A DNA stretch of 64,000 nt from Nectonema munidae (lineage: Eukaryota > Nematomorpha > Nectonematoida > Nectonematidae). The stretch covers positions 1,860,001 to 1,924,000 of the forward strand of contig JAUIRK010000898.1 in the NCBI GenBank assembly GCA_030549495.1, written 5' to 3'. The notes beneath the pieces were generated by a model. It did no database searches and was not told the origin of the DNA. It saw only the letters and a program-made list of their open reading frames with translations. The position numbers were made by a program, and so were the translations under genes. Shown here piece after piece: positions 1 through 20,240 of this stretch (its first letter is position 1; each line of letters starts with the position of its first letter).

Positions 1-91
1 AATAAGATGCTCCGTGCACACATGCATTTGCAATTATAAATGATGGAGCAACACTGAGATAAAGTGATGAAGAAAATAACAAAGGCTCTAA

Positions 92-423
92 CAGGGGTTT
101 CCAACCTTTTTTTATAATGTATCCCTAGCGTAGCTAAAAAAAATTTGTGTACCCTTTAAATTTTTAAATTTAAAATAACACTAAGAAAAAAATTTTATTC
201 TTACATTGGTGAGTAAAGACAGAGAGAGAAAGATGAGAAAATCTGTCAAAAGTGCTCGATTTATGTTTACGCAATGTTTTGTGTTTTGATTGTAATCTCT
301 GATACAAAACTTTTGTATCTGTTACGTTTGATATTAACAGATTGTAATAATACAATTTAAATCCGACTGTTTTCCTTAAAATAAATGTACCTCCTTAGGA
401 GTACCCCACGTTGGGAACCCCTG
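92..423. mobile_element. Non-autonomous hAT-type MITE
   Basis: The two ends are inverted copies: CAGGGGTTTCCAACCTTTTT on the left, and on the right the complement of CAGGGGTTCCCAACGTGGGG. Both are flanked by gctctaa, which fits the 8-bp target duplication of hAT elements with one base uncertain. The interior is AT-rich and encodes nothing. The CAGGGGTTCCCAA end is typical of hAT MITEs that depend on a transposase made elsewhere. Confidence 0.75.
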
Positions 424-581
424 CTCTAATAGAAGCCCAGATGTGAAAAAGATGAACGCAGATAAGCCATCACAAGACTGTTTTTCTTTTTGAAAATCCA
501 CGTTCAACAACTTCATATTTTCCACAATGAATAGCAGGTATACTTTTTTTTGAGAACTTCAAAATTAGTTAGAAGAGTTTG
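424..581. other. Short spacer between two elements
   Basis: AT-rich sequence between the hAT MITE and the piggyBac copy. I see no coding potential or repeat in it. Confidence 0.5.
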
Positions 582-585
582 TTAA

Positions 586-1793
586 CACTAGGATGACAAG
601 AAAAAAAACTTACTATGATGACATTGCGGTCTTTAGTTCATTTTTTCAAAGTTTAATATTTTGAATCAACATATAAATAGTTGTTTATATAAAAAAAATT
701 AAAGGTTTTTACATAAAACAAATGTGTTAGCTACACACTTTCCAAAACCAAATTTGTGACATAATTTAGTAGCTTTATTTCTGCATTTGGATGAATGGCA
801 ACTTTTCCGAATCTTATTTGAAAAACTTCTGATTGATGCCTCCACATTAGATTCCACAATTTTTTTTCTTTTACTTTGCGTTGGGGTACTTTTGTTTTGC
901 GTTTCACAAAGTTTTTCAACTAATTGTAAAAGAAAAGACTGCGGAATTTTTTCAAACCATTAACAGTATTATACAAAATCCAAGAATTGACAAGCGCCAA
1001 ATCAAGTAAGTTGAAAAAACGGCTAATGACCATCTTTTTGTACATGACTTTGTTGAATACATACGGCACATCTGGTCTAATATGTTCACTCCATATTTTG
1101 TTGAATTATAAAATGTTATACTTTCAGGTCAAAACAGATTTATTGTGAAGTGTGCTAAGATGCAAAACTACTTTATTTGATTTGGCTTTGTATGCTGTTA
1201 ATGAAACATCATCACAAAAACAATTTTGTAGAATAAACTGGAACTTTTTTTGCATACATTTCTTTTATTTCCGAAGGAACTTCTATTTTATTTGAGAGTT
1301 CTAAAGCTAATTTCTTTGAAGTAAAAAAATTGTCACAAGTGGTATTATAACCTTTTTTCGAAATTCCACTTTGTTAAATAAGTTTTTTCACAATATACTC
1401 ACTAAGAGGAACACTCAATCTTTCATTATCTTTACCGAAATAAGGAAAACCTCCACACAAGTATTTACTATTAACACCCACAATATACCAAAATTTTGTA
1501 CCATATTTATCTATGAGAGGAACACTCAATCTTTCATTATCTTTACCAAGATGAGGAAAACCTCAACACAAGTATTTACTTTTAACATCCACAATAAACC
1601 AAAATTTTGTACCATATTTATCTTGTGCTACATAACAACAATAAAGACTAAAGCAACAGAAATTTCAAAGACAACAGGTGTTAACAATATATTAAAAGTC
1701 ATCGAGTATCATAACTAAATACATATGTTTTGTGGTACTTACTGAACCATGAATCTTCAAATGCGGTCACTTTGAACGCAATGTCATCCTAGT
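586..1793 (-). mobile_element. Degenerate piggyBac (PGBD4-like) DNA transposon
   Basis: The element is flanked by TTAA on both sides (582-585 and 1794-1797), and its ends are inverted copies of ACTAGGATGACA. A second ACATTGCG block follows each end. Reading the - strand from about 1640 down to 730 gives piggyBac transposase pieces in order: VDVKSKYL and FPYFGKDNERLSVPL, then TTCDNFFTSKKLALEL, then FYNSTKYGVNILDQMCRMYS, then TKRWSLAVF. This is the catalytic and post-catalytic part of the family. Several stops and frame breaks interrupt it and the N-terminal part is missing, so it is a dead internal-deletion copy. The family uses a DDD catalytic core and inserts at TTAA. Confidence 0.82.
1406..1627 (-). 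repeat. 111-bp tandem duplication inside the piggyBac copy
   Basis: Two adjacent copies start at 1406 and 1517, each containing gaggaacactcaatctttc. The 111-bp spacing equals 37 codons, so the duplication keeps the transposase frame and repeats the strand around FGKDNERLSVPL. The copies differ at only a few bases, so the duplication is younger than the bulk of the decay or spread with the family. Confidence 0.85.
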
Positions 1794-2119
1794 TTAAAGA
1801 GGTGAGAGACTAAAAAATGTCAATACAATTAAACCATTTTTTAAAGTTTATCTTTTTCTCTTTAAGTTTCCTATTTTTATTTTACGTTAATCTTTTTTCA
1901 TTAAAATTGTTAATGTTTTTTCAAATCTTTGTATTTTTATCATATTGCGCTAGTTTATTTAACACAGTGTAAATTTTGTCCTAAATTTTTGAGCTGTTTT
2001 AAATCAGTTTGGAATGGCAGATTTTTTCAGATTTAAATTTTGGGGAATGTTTATTTTTGCTGTAAGATTCTGTTCTTTATATTATTGTTTAACTTAATTA
2101 TATTATTCTAAATAATATA

Positions 2120-5100
2120 ATAGGATCATTGAATCGATGTTTCATGAAGGAAAAGAAAGAAAAGTTATACGTTACACCACAATTTGATGAGGAAATTAGA
2201 AATATATGGTTAATTTTATCTTTGTTTTAAAATTTACCTTTTAATTCAAAATTACCTCAACTTTTTATTGAAGAAAGAACTTCACAGTCAGTCTCCGATC
2301 ATTTTTATGATGTTAAAATAAAAGATAAAGAGAAGCCTAATGGTACTATACTTTATTTTCATTTTAATATATCACTTTATTGCTCTTAGTAACACAGAGT
2401 TTCCGTGACTTGAATTATATTTTATTGATTGTTTTTTTATCAAGATTTTGGAGATAAAGATTCTGGTCCTTGTCAACCAAAACTGGAGAAATATCCTTGT
2501 TCGAATTCTGGAAAGATTAGTAGAAGTTTCAAAAAGTCTAGGTACTCAGGAAGAAATTGGCTGGTGTACTCTATACAAAAAGGACGCTGTATTTTGTCAT
2601 TATTGTAGAAATTTTTCAAGAAAAAGCTGGAAAGAAGAAAACTCTCTTTTTGTAAAACAGGGCTTTAAAAATTGGAAGTATGCGTTGGAAAAAAACAAAG
2701 GATTCGCCAAGCATATAGGTATAATTTTTTTCATATGAGTTATATCATTTAAATACATTTTTAAAGATTCTGAGATGCACAAAGAATCAGAGATTTTTTA
2801 TTTGGAATTTTTGCAGCGTCAAAAAACTGAAGAAAAAATATCATATTCTTTAACTTCTAAACAAATAGAAAAAAATAAGTAAGATTTTTCTATATTATCT
2901 TTAGTAAGGTAAAAGGTTATATCATTTTTTACGAGTTTTAGATATTATCTTGAAAGAGTTTTTAAAATAGTAAAATTTTTATGTTTGAATGAATTGCCGT
3001 TTCAAGGTAAAACATCAAAAGATAATGATCAGCTTGTAGATTCTGACCATTTTGGGGGTCTGTTTTTGAACCTATGTGAATACACAATGGATATTGATGA
3101 AAGATTTAAAACAGTAAGTTGGAAATTTAATAATGTTTTAAAGTGTTTTCTTTGTAATATTTAGATTTCTGATGAAATACCAAAGTTTGCTTCTTACAAA
3201 CATCATTCTTCTTAAAATGAATTTATCTCAATATTGAAAAATATTGTTTTAAAAAAAATTGTGCATAATGTTACAAATTTTTACCTTTCAAAATTTGTTT
3301 GAAAGTTTATGGAAGAAAGGATATTACGAATAAAGAAAATATTTCAGTCGTACTTCATTCCTAATTGAATCAAAATATATCATTGTTCAAATTATTTTAG
3401 GTTTTGTTAAAAATTGTAAAGTAGAAGAATACCTAGTTGCAATGTCAACAATTGAATCCTGTGATGCTAATTCAATAACTGAGAATATACTTTGTCGCTT
3501 AAAGGATTTAGGTCTTAATATAAAAATGATTTTATTCCAGTGTTATGATGGTGCAGCAGTGATGTCAGGTATTGAAAAATTCGAAATTTAATTATTTCTT
3601 TAAAAAAAATTCTTTTAAATAGGAAAACATGGATGTCTACAAAAGCTTATATCAGAAAGAGCAGAAAGATGTGTACCCTATATGCATTGTTTTAACCACA
3701 GGCTACACTTAGTGATTGTCAACTCTTTATGCAAATTAAAAAGAATTAAGCAATATTTCGATTTAAACAAAGAACGGTTTAAATTAACAAATTACACGAA
3801 TTTTTGTAAAATTTATAAGGGTGAATTTTTAAATTTTTAATTGGTTCGCAAATTCCATAGGCAATTCTTTAAAAAATATTATTGGAACAAAGATGGGATG
3901 AACATTATCTTGCTGCCGAAACAATTATTAATAATTAAGAAGATATATTTGTAAGTTTGAAAAAATTACAAAAGAATACAAATATTGGGTTAGCAATAAA
4001 ATGTGGAGAAATTTTACGTAAGTTTGAAAAAATTGACTATGTTTTTATTGCCTTCTTGTTAAAGAAATTTTCAAAGGTTTCATGCATGCAAATACACTTT
4101 TCAGATACAATTAATAAAATTAAATTTGAAATTATAAAAATAATTTTTAAAAGGGTAACTCAAGTGATTGGGCTCAAGCTTGTGGTTTTATTCATTCGAC
4201 TATTAAAGTTTTTAAACAAAAGAAAGAAAATTTGGATTCAACATTTCAAGAAATATATAAATATTCCCAAGTATTATAAGGAAAAATATAAAGAGTCGAG
4301 AAAAATTTCTTGCCAAAAAAATTGGCTGATTACTCTTTAAATATTCGTTTTTGTAATGATGAACAAAATGGTTTGGATGATAAGTTTTGTTTGAAAAATT
4401 TTTTGTACAACTCTTTAGATGCTGTTATCAATAAATAACAAATAAGTTTCAAAGTTTTTAATAAAAAACTTTTTATTATCATTTTCTTTTTAAGATTCCA
4501 CAAAGAAAAGATAAATTTGTTTCAATCAGTTGACTATTTGTTACCTAAATCTCCTAATTTTTAGAGCTAAAGCCAATTTTTGATTTCATAGATTCCAAAA
4601 CAGACTTTAAACTTTCCTCATCTCAATGTGAAGTAGTTTTTAAATTGTATATACATTTATACTCGGCTTATAAAAACGTTTTCTTAGGTAGCAAAAAGTT
4701 ATTTAAAAAGCAAACTTAATGTTTTGACTACAGATAAAATTGAAGATTTTATACAAGCTTTAAGCCCAATTGAAGAAGCCGTAAAAGAAGTGTTATTTTC
4801 ATATATTGGTAATGCTAAATTACGTAGCATAAATGAACCGTTAAAAATGTATTTTTTTACAGCTGCACTTACTTTTGGCCTCAGCACTTCCTCTTGTGAA
4901 AGAGCATTCTCAACATTGAAGAGAATATTAACGCCACGAAGGCAGTCAAATTTATCTGAAAGAAAAGAAACGCTGATAATTCATTCAGAAGAAATAAATT
5001 ATATGCGTAGTCTTTCTTTTGAAGGATTTTTATCCGAATTTTCTAAATTTTCAAGGAGGCTGATTGTTTAAAAATAAATTATGTCTATTTTTAGTTTGTT

Positions 5101-5210
5101 TTAGTTATTTATATATAAAATATTAAGTAATATTAAATCTCATCAAAAATTAGCGCCAAAATGAAGCCCCCCCTCCCCCTGCCTAAAATTAGCGCTTAGC
5201 CCGGGCACAG
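2120..5210 (+). mobile_element. Decayed hAT transposon, TTF/ZMYM1-like (DUF4371 type)
   Basis: Transposase pieces follow in order on the + strand, separated by intron-like gaps. A TTF-type zinc-finger region with KDAVFCHYCRNF and GFKNWKYALEKNKGFAKH lies at 2443-2718. A DUF4371-like block with ELPFQGKTSKDNDQL lies at 2940-3115. ENILCRLKDLGLN and YDGAAVMSG lie near 3420-3570, then YMHCFNHRLHLVIVN near 3680. A C-terminal hAT dimerisation domain with TSSCERAFSTLKRI lies at 4724-5071. Stops and frame changes show it is dead. The right end (5140-5210) carries GGCGCTAA and GGGCTAAGCGC (complement strand) around G-rich tracts, homologous to the MITE at 24762-25062. The left terminus was not found, so the start is approximate. 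Confidence 0.8.
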
Positions 5211-6052
5211 ATGAGAGATATAAAAATAGATAACAATACTCTATTACCAGCCCACGTTCATACTTAAATATCTGTTTGTCTTTTTATTTTAAGAGTTTAT
5301 CTAATACATTTTTAATTTCAAGTTACTATTTCTAAATAAAGAATATATTTGTGGGTATTTGGATAAATAGCCCTACCGCATTTTATACTTGTAAAGCAAA
5401 CTTAGTAATTAATGAACTGAATAGAGCTAAATGATGAGTTTCTTCTCTCCATTGTTAATAACATTAATAATTTCATTAAAAAGATCAAAATGTAATTGAA
5501 ACAGTCGTGTAGCCATGGCGTGGCCTGTGGAGACGTGCCCGTTCCCTGCCTCCGATTTTTGCTATATGCCCCTCTCTCCTTTTATTTTCATGAAAGATGA
5601 GAACTAATTAAAATGAAGCTGTTATAAGAAGTTGCAGAATATTTCAACGTCCTTTTTATTTCATCTAAGTTTTAAGTAAGTCAACAATTATATAAAATGT
5701 GGTGATACGAAATTATTCTGTGGGATTCAAATATATATATTTCTCAATTATTTGGTACCTACTTTCAATACGTTTGAGAGTTATAAATGCCGTGTATACA
5801 ATAATTGATAGCATTTCTCTTGCAATTACTTCATAACATTCAAATTGATCTTGTGAAATGTACAGCTCGCCACTTAATAATATATGCCGCTTTTATCTCC
5901 CATATTTTTTGGTTATATTCTAGTGTCTTCTTTTTGCGACTCGTCTTCTACTATATATTCTAGTGAGTCTGAAATTTTACAGAAAAAAATCAAAATTTCT
6001 TCTGCTTCTAAGCATGTGAATCCCTTCTGTTATCTTTAACCCTGGATCTTTA
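5211..6052. other. AT-rich spacer
   Basis: No gene seen. Around 5505-5580 a GC-richer stretch begins CAGTCGTGTAGCCATGGCGT, which resembles one hAT-type terminus. No partner end was found, so it is at most a lone fragment. Confidence 0.4.
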
Positions 6053-6207
6053 GGTGGCGTGAGTAATGTTGTTTAGGTACTGGGTTTCGATAACTCAAGG
6101 TCTTGTGTTCGATCCCGCATCAAGCCTACTTTCTCATAGTTCGATACAATCGGCGCAATTGTGCCTTCTCGATGAAAACACCCACGGTATCTTTACCTTT
6201 ACTTTTA
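6053..6207 (+). mobile_element. tRNA-derived SINE, copy 1
   Basis: It begins GGTGGCGTGAGTAATG, a tRNA-like head with an A-box-like stretch, and has the B box GTTCGATCCC about 60 bases in. A body containing ggcgcaattgtgccttctcg and ending in cggtatctttacc follows. The same head, B box and body recur on the - strand at 47399-47560, which shows that this is a dispersed repeat. SINEs of this type are transcribed by RNA polymerase III and copied by a partner LINE. Confidence 0.8.
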
Positions 6208-8771
6208 TGTACCTAAATACAACACTTAACTGATTACAATCAACTGACAAAATAAAATAACTAAAAGATTATAATTTGTCAACAATAAACGCATGGAACT
6301 TTTATGCTATTATTTAAATGAATTTCTCAGACGTGGTATTAAACATGTTAAAAGGATTTTGTTTTCCAATAGTTACATATTTTAAAATACAGCGTGCTAA
6401 AAATGGATCTAATTTGCTTATTAGTCAAAGTAGCTATTAAAATTCCCCTTTTGCTTTCTCTTCCTCAAACAGGCAAACCACATTAAGCCAAGAGTTTGAT
6501 TATTATTCAAGCTTCAGTAATTAAACTCTTCCCAAATTGGTTTCTCTAATTTATGTCCCAAACCTGCACCTTGTCTACAAGTTATGTATGTCGTATATTC
6601 TTGAAGAATAGCGCTTTTTCATGTTTATCTATTAAAATTGTGTTTTGCCATTCACTGAACCCTACTTTTCTAACAAAGTTAGGAAATTTTTCCAATCAAA
6701 TAGTTTTCAAATAAAACAATAAATTGATGCTGTTTATGATAAATAGAATTCATCTATTTTGTTTTTCTCACCATTGCCTTTTCTCCCAATAAATAGTTTA
6801 TCAAAGTTAAAAGTAAAAATTTTAATATTTTTAGCAGATAATTTACAGAAAAAATTATTTTCAATGAGATTTGGTAGAAATATACTGCAAATGACATTCA
6901 AATTAGTCAATACATAAAATCATGCAGGCACGCATTAAAAAAATGCAAGAATTAACATTAAATAGAAATAGAAAAGATATATTAATTTTAAATACAGAAA
7001 TTTGTGCTCTGTAATTATTTTACACTTGGTTAAATAATAAGAATTTATTTATATTTTTATTTTGATATTTTTAAATAATGAATTTGTGTTGCTCCCTTTT
7101 TCTTTGATGCATCTGCTTACTTTTAGTTAATCCAGATTTGGAAGCATCTGTGAGTTACAAAGTAATTTCTATTAAAGGCCAAAATTTTTTTTAGGTGTAG
7201 TTGCATCAAATTATTTTATACAAATCTAAGTTATAAACGCCACAAAATGGAGTAAAAAGATTTGAATCTATGGAAATTTTATTGTAAATTTTTTTTTTTG
7301 GTTTCACTCCGAATAAAAAGGGCTACTTTTTTTACTCTTTCTAGTTTTCAAATAGAGTATTTTTCCATTTTCTTTATCTAAATATTTTCCTTTTAATCTT
7401 AGGTATTGTTTAATTATAAAAAATTTAGATTAAATTTATTTTTTATACAAATATTTTTCTTATAAGCTTTACTATTGCTTAATTTTTTTTATGTTTATTG
7501 CTTTCATTTTTATTTGGCTGATAATTATTGCTTTTATTTATTTAGATAACATGTTTTTAATTTTAAATTATATTAATTGTATTAAGTATAAATTCTATTT
7601 AAAATTTTAATTATAATGTTTAAGAATAATGTTCTAGATCCCTATAATTCCTAAAGAAAAGATATTACAGAGTCAGATTTCCAAATTTAAAATTTAGGTA
7701 GAGTCAGTCAAAAAAAGTTGTGTTTTCGAACACATTGAAATAAACTATTTTATATATTGAAGACTTTAAATTCTGTTTTGATTGCCTCCAGAAGTCTAAG
7801 AAAATTTCCTGGATCTACCCCTGAATTATACATTAAAAAATTTGGTATAGCTCGTTTACTAAATCTTATATGTAGTAATAATGGCAAATTGGGCTAAAAA
7901 ACGAATATAAACAATTCTAACACTATAAACTCTCATTGATATTACTTTTAGAAACCATTAGTAAAATCTAACTGAGATAATTTATTTTTAGTTGTTATAT
8001 AAAGTTGACTACCCTAAAACTTATCTCCATGTTAGCTTATTTATATCCTGATCAAGGACTCAAGATTGAAATATTTATCCTTTTTCATTTTAATAAAGTC
8101 AAGAATTACCTTATTTTATTTTTAGAACTTGATACGGTAATCTTGAACAGTCTAACACTTCCTTATAATACCACTATAACTAAAGATCATTAGAAATCGA
8201 TTTTTCTATCGCTTTTTAAAAATAATGAGTATATTGTACTATATCTAATCAAACACGGAGGAAATTAAAAAAAGATCTTATCGCTACTTTCTAGCTCACC
8301 AAAAGAAAAAAATCATTCATATATGATAGAGTCAAAGCGAATAAACTGTTAATTTTTAATGTCCGCAATTATTTTTAGATTTATCTATTAGGCTTCATTT
8401 TCAAAACTAAAATTACAAATACAAATACAAATAAATTTACCCCAAGTCTTATGAGTACATTCCCTCTTGATATGAAAATGAAATAAAATTTATTGAAATG
8501 AAATACATTTCATCTTAATAATCTTTTATAAGATCCTTCCATGATATATTCTTCACGTGATCCAACTATTTTACTCTTGTAAAGAATTTGAATATTTTTA
8601 TCATATCAAAAATGAAATTTGTAACGTTACCTTGACTTGATTTAGATTAAAACCATGCTTATCATTACTGGATCTCTCTCAGTTCTGTTTAAATGACACT
8701 TTAAAATCAGTGAAAAATTTATCTCACATAATGGCATTTTACCTTCTTGTATATATTTAGAATACATTGAA
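6208..8771. other. Intergenic AT-rich spacer upstream of PSMC4
   Basis: About 2.5 kb of strongly AT-biased sequence with no convincing reading frame, RNA gene or element. The PSMC4 promoter presumably lies in the last few hundred bases, but I can name no core motif there. Confidence 0.45.
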
Positions 8772-16067
<7,296 letters not shown>

Positions 16068-16084
16068 CTTCAAATGCGCGTGTT

Positions 16085-16090
16085 AATAAA
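16085..16090 (+). promoter_or_regulatory. PSMC4 polyadenylation signal AATAAA
   Basis: Canonical AATAAA hexamer 17 bases after the PSMC4 TAA stop. The very short 3' untranslated region it implies fits a compact housekeeping gene. This is the first such hexamer downstream. Confidence 0.6.
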
Positions 16091-16099
16091 TTTATATCG

Positions 16100-19060
16100 C
16101 AAATACTCATTACCTTCTTGAAATTCTAATTGTTAACGTCGAAAAACTCTAGTTTTTGTCTTTTATTTGAAGTGGTTTCTAACTTCTTTGTTCTTTGGCC
16201 ATTATGGCTTTCAGAATAAGGCATCGGCTAGCCATGGACAATGTTGATTTTATTATTCAATTCTTTTTGACTCAGGGTTTGAAAATGTCCGAAAGTGTAA
16301 TCAAATTTGCGGCTCATTATAATTTTTTATACGAAATCGGCCATGTTGATTTCATTTTTGGTTTTAGTCTTGGTGATTAAGGTGAAAAAATATGTTATCG
16401 AGCTAAATATTATATGTGTAAAAATCGTTTTCTTCAAAAATTAATTCTATCACATTTTTTAGACAATCGTTATATAGTACAAATATGATTTTATTTTATA
16501 TATTTTGGCTTGTACTTGCTTTGGACATCAACAATCAACATCTCGTAATCATGTTGAGTATGGAATATTTTTTGAGGAAAACAACGCATTATGATAATTG
16601 ATCTTGAACAAGAAGTTGAAAAGAGTCCCTCCTTTGCGAATGAAAAATCTTTGAACCTTTGCTTATCAGCTAATATTATAATGATCATTTCACTAAAATG
16701 ATTTATTTTATAATATAAACCTACAATATGTGAGGGAAATCTGAAAATTTTTAAGGTGCTAAAAACAAACCTATAAACGTACCAACGTTTTATAGGGTAC
16801 ACGTCAAAAAAGTGTTTTCCTGATGCGTCAAATTTTTTTAATTCTTTTTTAACTCAACTTTAAATCTTATAAAGAAAAAATTAGAGAATGAAAATTTTTA
16901 AAGACATGATTGTTACATGAAACTTAAAAGGAAAGGTTTTTATTGTAACAAAAAATCTTCAACTGATATATTAGTTTCGGGATCTCCTTGTAGATTGGTT
17001 TGCTTTGGAGTCAAGGATCTTTAAATAATTGGAAGGCTTGAGGGATCTTTTATTCCAATGCTGACAAGCTTTGTCTTTTCTTCAATCTTTTTGTCATATA
17101 TATATATATATATATGGTACGTATGTTTGAAGTGAATGTATATGTAAATTTTGTTGTATGGGAGGTTGAATAATCAGCATGCTAACTTTACTTAACATGC
17201 TAATTATGATGGTTAAACATAAATAAAGCATGAAATTATATGTAAATAAGTTACAATGCTCTTCAAGACAACACTCAGTTTCAAAAAATAGGAAACCAGG
17301 CGTAGCTCTATTATATTAGTGATGGAAATTGAATCATAAAAGTCATACACAAATTTAATTTCAAAAATTTCAAGTGAATAGAAATGTACTCATCCTTTCT
17401 CTAAAATTTTCAAAAATGACCTTTCTTTTCAATATTTATATAAAAACTGCCGAAAATTGTTTTATTTGTCTTAGGTGTTCTCGGTATCAAAGATCTCAAA
17501 AAAGAATTAGACAATGAGCCATTTCAGATTATGCAATACACATAATCTAAAGAGGTTGGCCACTCCCAGGCTAGAGTTATGAAATGTGTCACAGATGCTA
17601 ATACGTGAAAATTTAGTCACTATCAATTTTGTAATGTGAATAGAATTTAGCCATCGTTTCTATAAGTGTAAAAGAGAGACTCCTTTAGATAATGAAGGTT
17701 GACAACTTTTTGTAAGCTAAATTTTTTTGAAGAAGGATTAGCTAACAAATATCCAGAGTGATATTTGTTGTTCCTATTCCATAGATAATACAGCGTATGA
17801 TACTATAAAAACGTCTAAGATCATCAAAAAGATTCTCTTCAATAAGAAAGCTCTTCGATTGGGTAAATTCTATACTAATTTTTTTCGAACACAAATTGCG
17901 GAAAATGAATTTCTAACAGACTACTAGCCGATAACAAGTGTGTAGCCAAAAACGAGATACCTAATTTATTAACAGATGAAATATTTTGAGTAAATTAAAC
18001 ACGGAAAATTGGTTTATTTAATAAATTATGACAATATTTAGCAAAACAATCATGCAAGTAGAATTTATCTTAATTTATATATTTATGGTTTTTACAAAAA
18101 AATAACATAACCTGAATTTTGCCTACTTGAAAACGGGTTTATGTGTAAAAAACTTTTAAATTTTATAAATGAAAAGCTTAATTTTAAAATGAGCTGTCAT
18201 ATATAAATCAATTTTATACAGGCTTGTTTAATTTTCATAAAACTTTTACATCCCTAGATTCAGCATACTTCAAATACTCACTTCTAAATTCTTTTTTCAA
18301 TCCTAATTTGTCTTTTTTAAATTCTAAAGTCTAAACGCTCTTTCTAAAATACAAATTAGAATTGAAAAAAGACAATTTCGAACTTAAAAAAACAAGTTAG
18401 AACTAAAAATCGTATATATGCTTAAAAAAGATTTATAATTATTTAAATAGTTTAATTATGAGGTGAGCTGGCGTATTCAAATCATTTTTAGCAGGTTTAT
18501 TTCATAAAGAAATAGGCATCACTACTAGATTCAGCATACTTCAAATATAAATATCACACTAAAAGTATGGGTCCTGTGGCCATTAGTTTCTTTAAAAACT
18601 AAGAAAATTTACCCCACAACACTTAAGCGGTAAATGTTAACGCATCACTAATAGGAGTAAAATAAAGTTTTCTAGTTTTAGATGAACAGTTGTGTAAAAT
18701 TTAATTAAAAAATGCAAAGCATTTTGCTCTGGCTTAGATGAAAATAAACAAATTTATCAATAACAAAAAATGATTCTCTAGTGCTTATTTAATTTAGCAA
18801 TTAGGAGAATTTAGTGATGCAAAATTTTACATGACTTGTTTTTGAAGATATGTAGTAGAATATGATAGTTCCGAAAGTGAAGTATCTTTTTTGAAATAAC
18901 ATTCTGTTTGATGTAGAAAATTACGAAAAAAGTCTAGATTTAAGTGAAAATATATATAAAAATTGACAAGAAAAGTATATGCTCGAAAATGAAAGAAACT
19001 ATAAACAGACAATAAATAAGCATAGTTTTGACATTGAGTGATAGTCTATGAATCTATTTT
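16100..19060. other. Intergenic AT-rich spacer
   Basis: No gene recognised. A short (TA)n microsatellite lies at 17097-17114. Short frames such as 16195-16380 show no family motif. Confidence 0.5.
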
Positions 19061-19062
19061 TC

Positions 19063-20240
19063 TTCCTTATCGACTTCTTCTCTTTTTCTCTTCTCTCTCC
19101 CTTCCCCAGGGGGTCGTCGTTTTCCTTTTCCCTTCCTTCCTTTCCTCCTTTTCTCTCCCTCCTCTCTCTTCCTTCCTTTTCCTTCCTTGTACGCCTCTCT
19201 TTTTTCTCTTCTCTGCCCCTCCTCTCTCTTGTTTCTTTCCTTCTCTCAACCTCTCCTTTTGTCTCCTCTTCTTTTCCTTCTTTTTTACTCCTCTTCTCGC
19301 TTTTCTTTCCCCTTCTTTTTCTTTTTCTCGCCCACTTCGTCAGTCTTCTACTTTGTGTTTCTTGCTTTAATTTTTTTTACTCCCTCCCCCTTCCCTTTTT
19401 CCTCCTTCCTCTCATATCCATTTTTATTTTTACTCTTCCCTTCTCGTCTTCTTTCTCTACCTTCTCTTCTTTTCCCCCTTTTTTTTCCTCGTTTTTCCTT
19501 CTTCTTCCTTATTCTTTTCCTATCTCCTATTTTATGCTCGGCAAAAATTCTTTTCCTTCTTTCTTTTTTGGGTTCATAAAAGCTCCTTCCCTTTTGTTTG
19601 CTTGGTGGGTTTTGGTTTTTTGTTCCTTACCTCCTACTTTTCCTCCTTTTTCTCTTAGCTCCTCCCTCCCTTGACCCTTCTTTTCTCTACAACGTAGGGT
19701 TTTCCTTTTCCCCCGCTACTTAATTGGTCTCTTTCTTTCCTCTCTAATCCAACGTTTCTTTTTTATTTTTTAAATTCGCCATTTTTCCGTTTTATGTGTT
19801 CTTTATTTTTCCCTATTTTCTTTTTTTTTTTTTGTAATTGGCATATTTTCCTTCTTCTTTTTCTTTTCCAATCTTTATCTCTCTCTCTTCTTTCTTCCTC
19901 CGTTTTTCTTTCTCCTTTTCTCGTCCTGTTGTTTTTTTTTTCTTTTTTTTGTTCTTATTCTTTCCCCAACCACCTTCTTTGTACCTCAATGTTTGTCGTT
20001 TTCATTTAACATCTTCAAATTTCTTTCCTTCTCCTCTTTTTTCTTCTTTAAAGTTTTTTTCTTTGTCCCTTATAATGTCGTTTTCCCTTCCTTGTTCTCT
20101 TTGTACCTTTGCAGTTTAAAATTTGTTTCCCTTCTTACTATCTCTACTTTTGTCTGTTTCTTGCTTTTGATACCATTCTTTTATCTTTTTCTTGAGTCTA
20201 TACTTTGTTTGTCTTCTTCCAACTTACTTACCTCCATTTT
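19063..20240 (+). repeat. Irregular polypyrimidine tract of about 1.2 kb
   Basis: The + strand is almost entirely C and T. Several 60-base lines, for example 19201-19260 and 19441-19500, contain only three or four purines. The tract has no fixed unit, so it is not a simple microsatellite. The bias sets in sharply near 19063 and fades into T-rich sequence after 20240. The long Ser/Leu/Phe frames on the + strand and the Arg/Glu/Lys frames on the - strand are artefacts of this bias and are not called as genes. Homopurine-homopyrimidine DNA can form triplex (H-DNA) structures. Confidence 0.85.

Noticed and set aside
19048-19674. A 208-codon + strand open frame and several overlapping long frames
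   Set aside because: They are Ser/Leu/Phe-rich products of the polypyrimidine strand, open in several frames at once. They have no start context, domain or codon signal.
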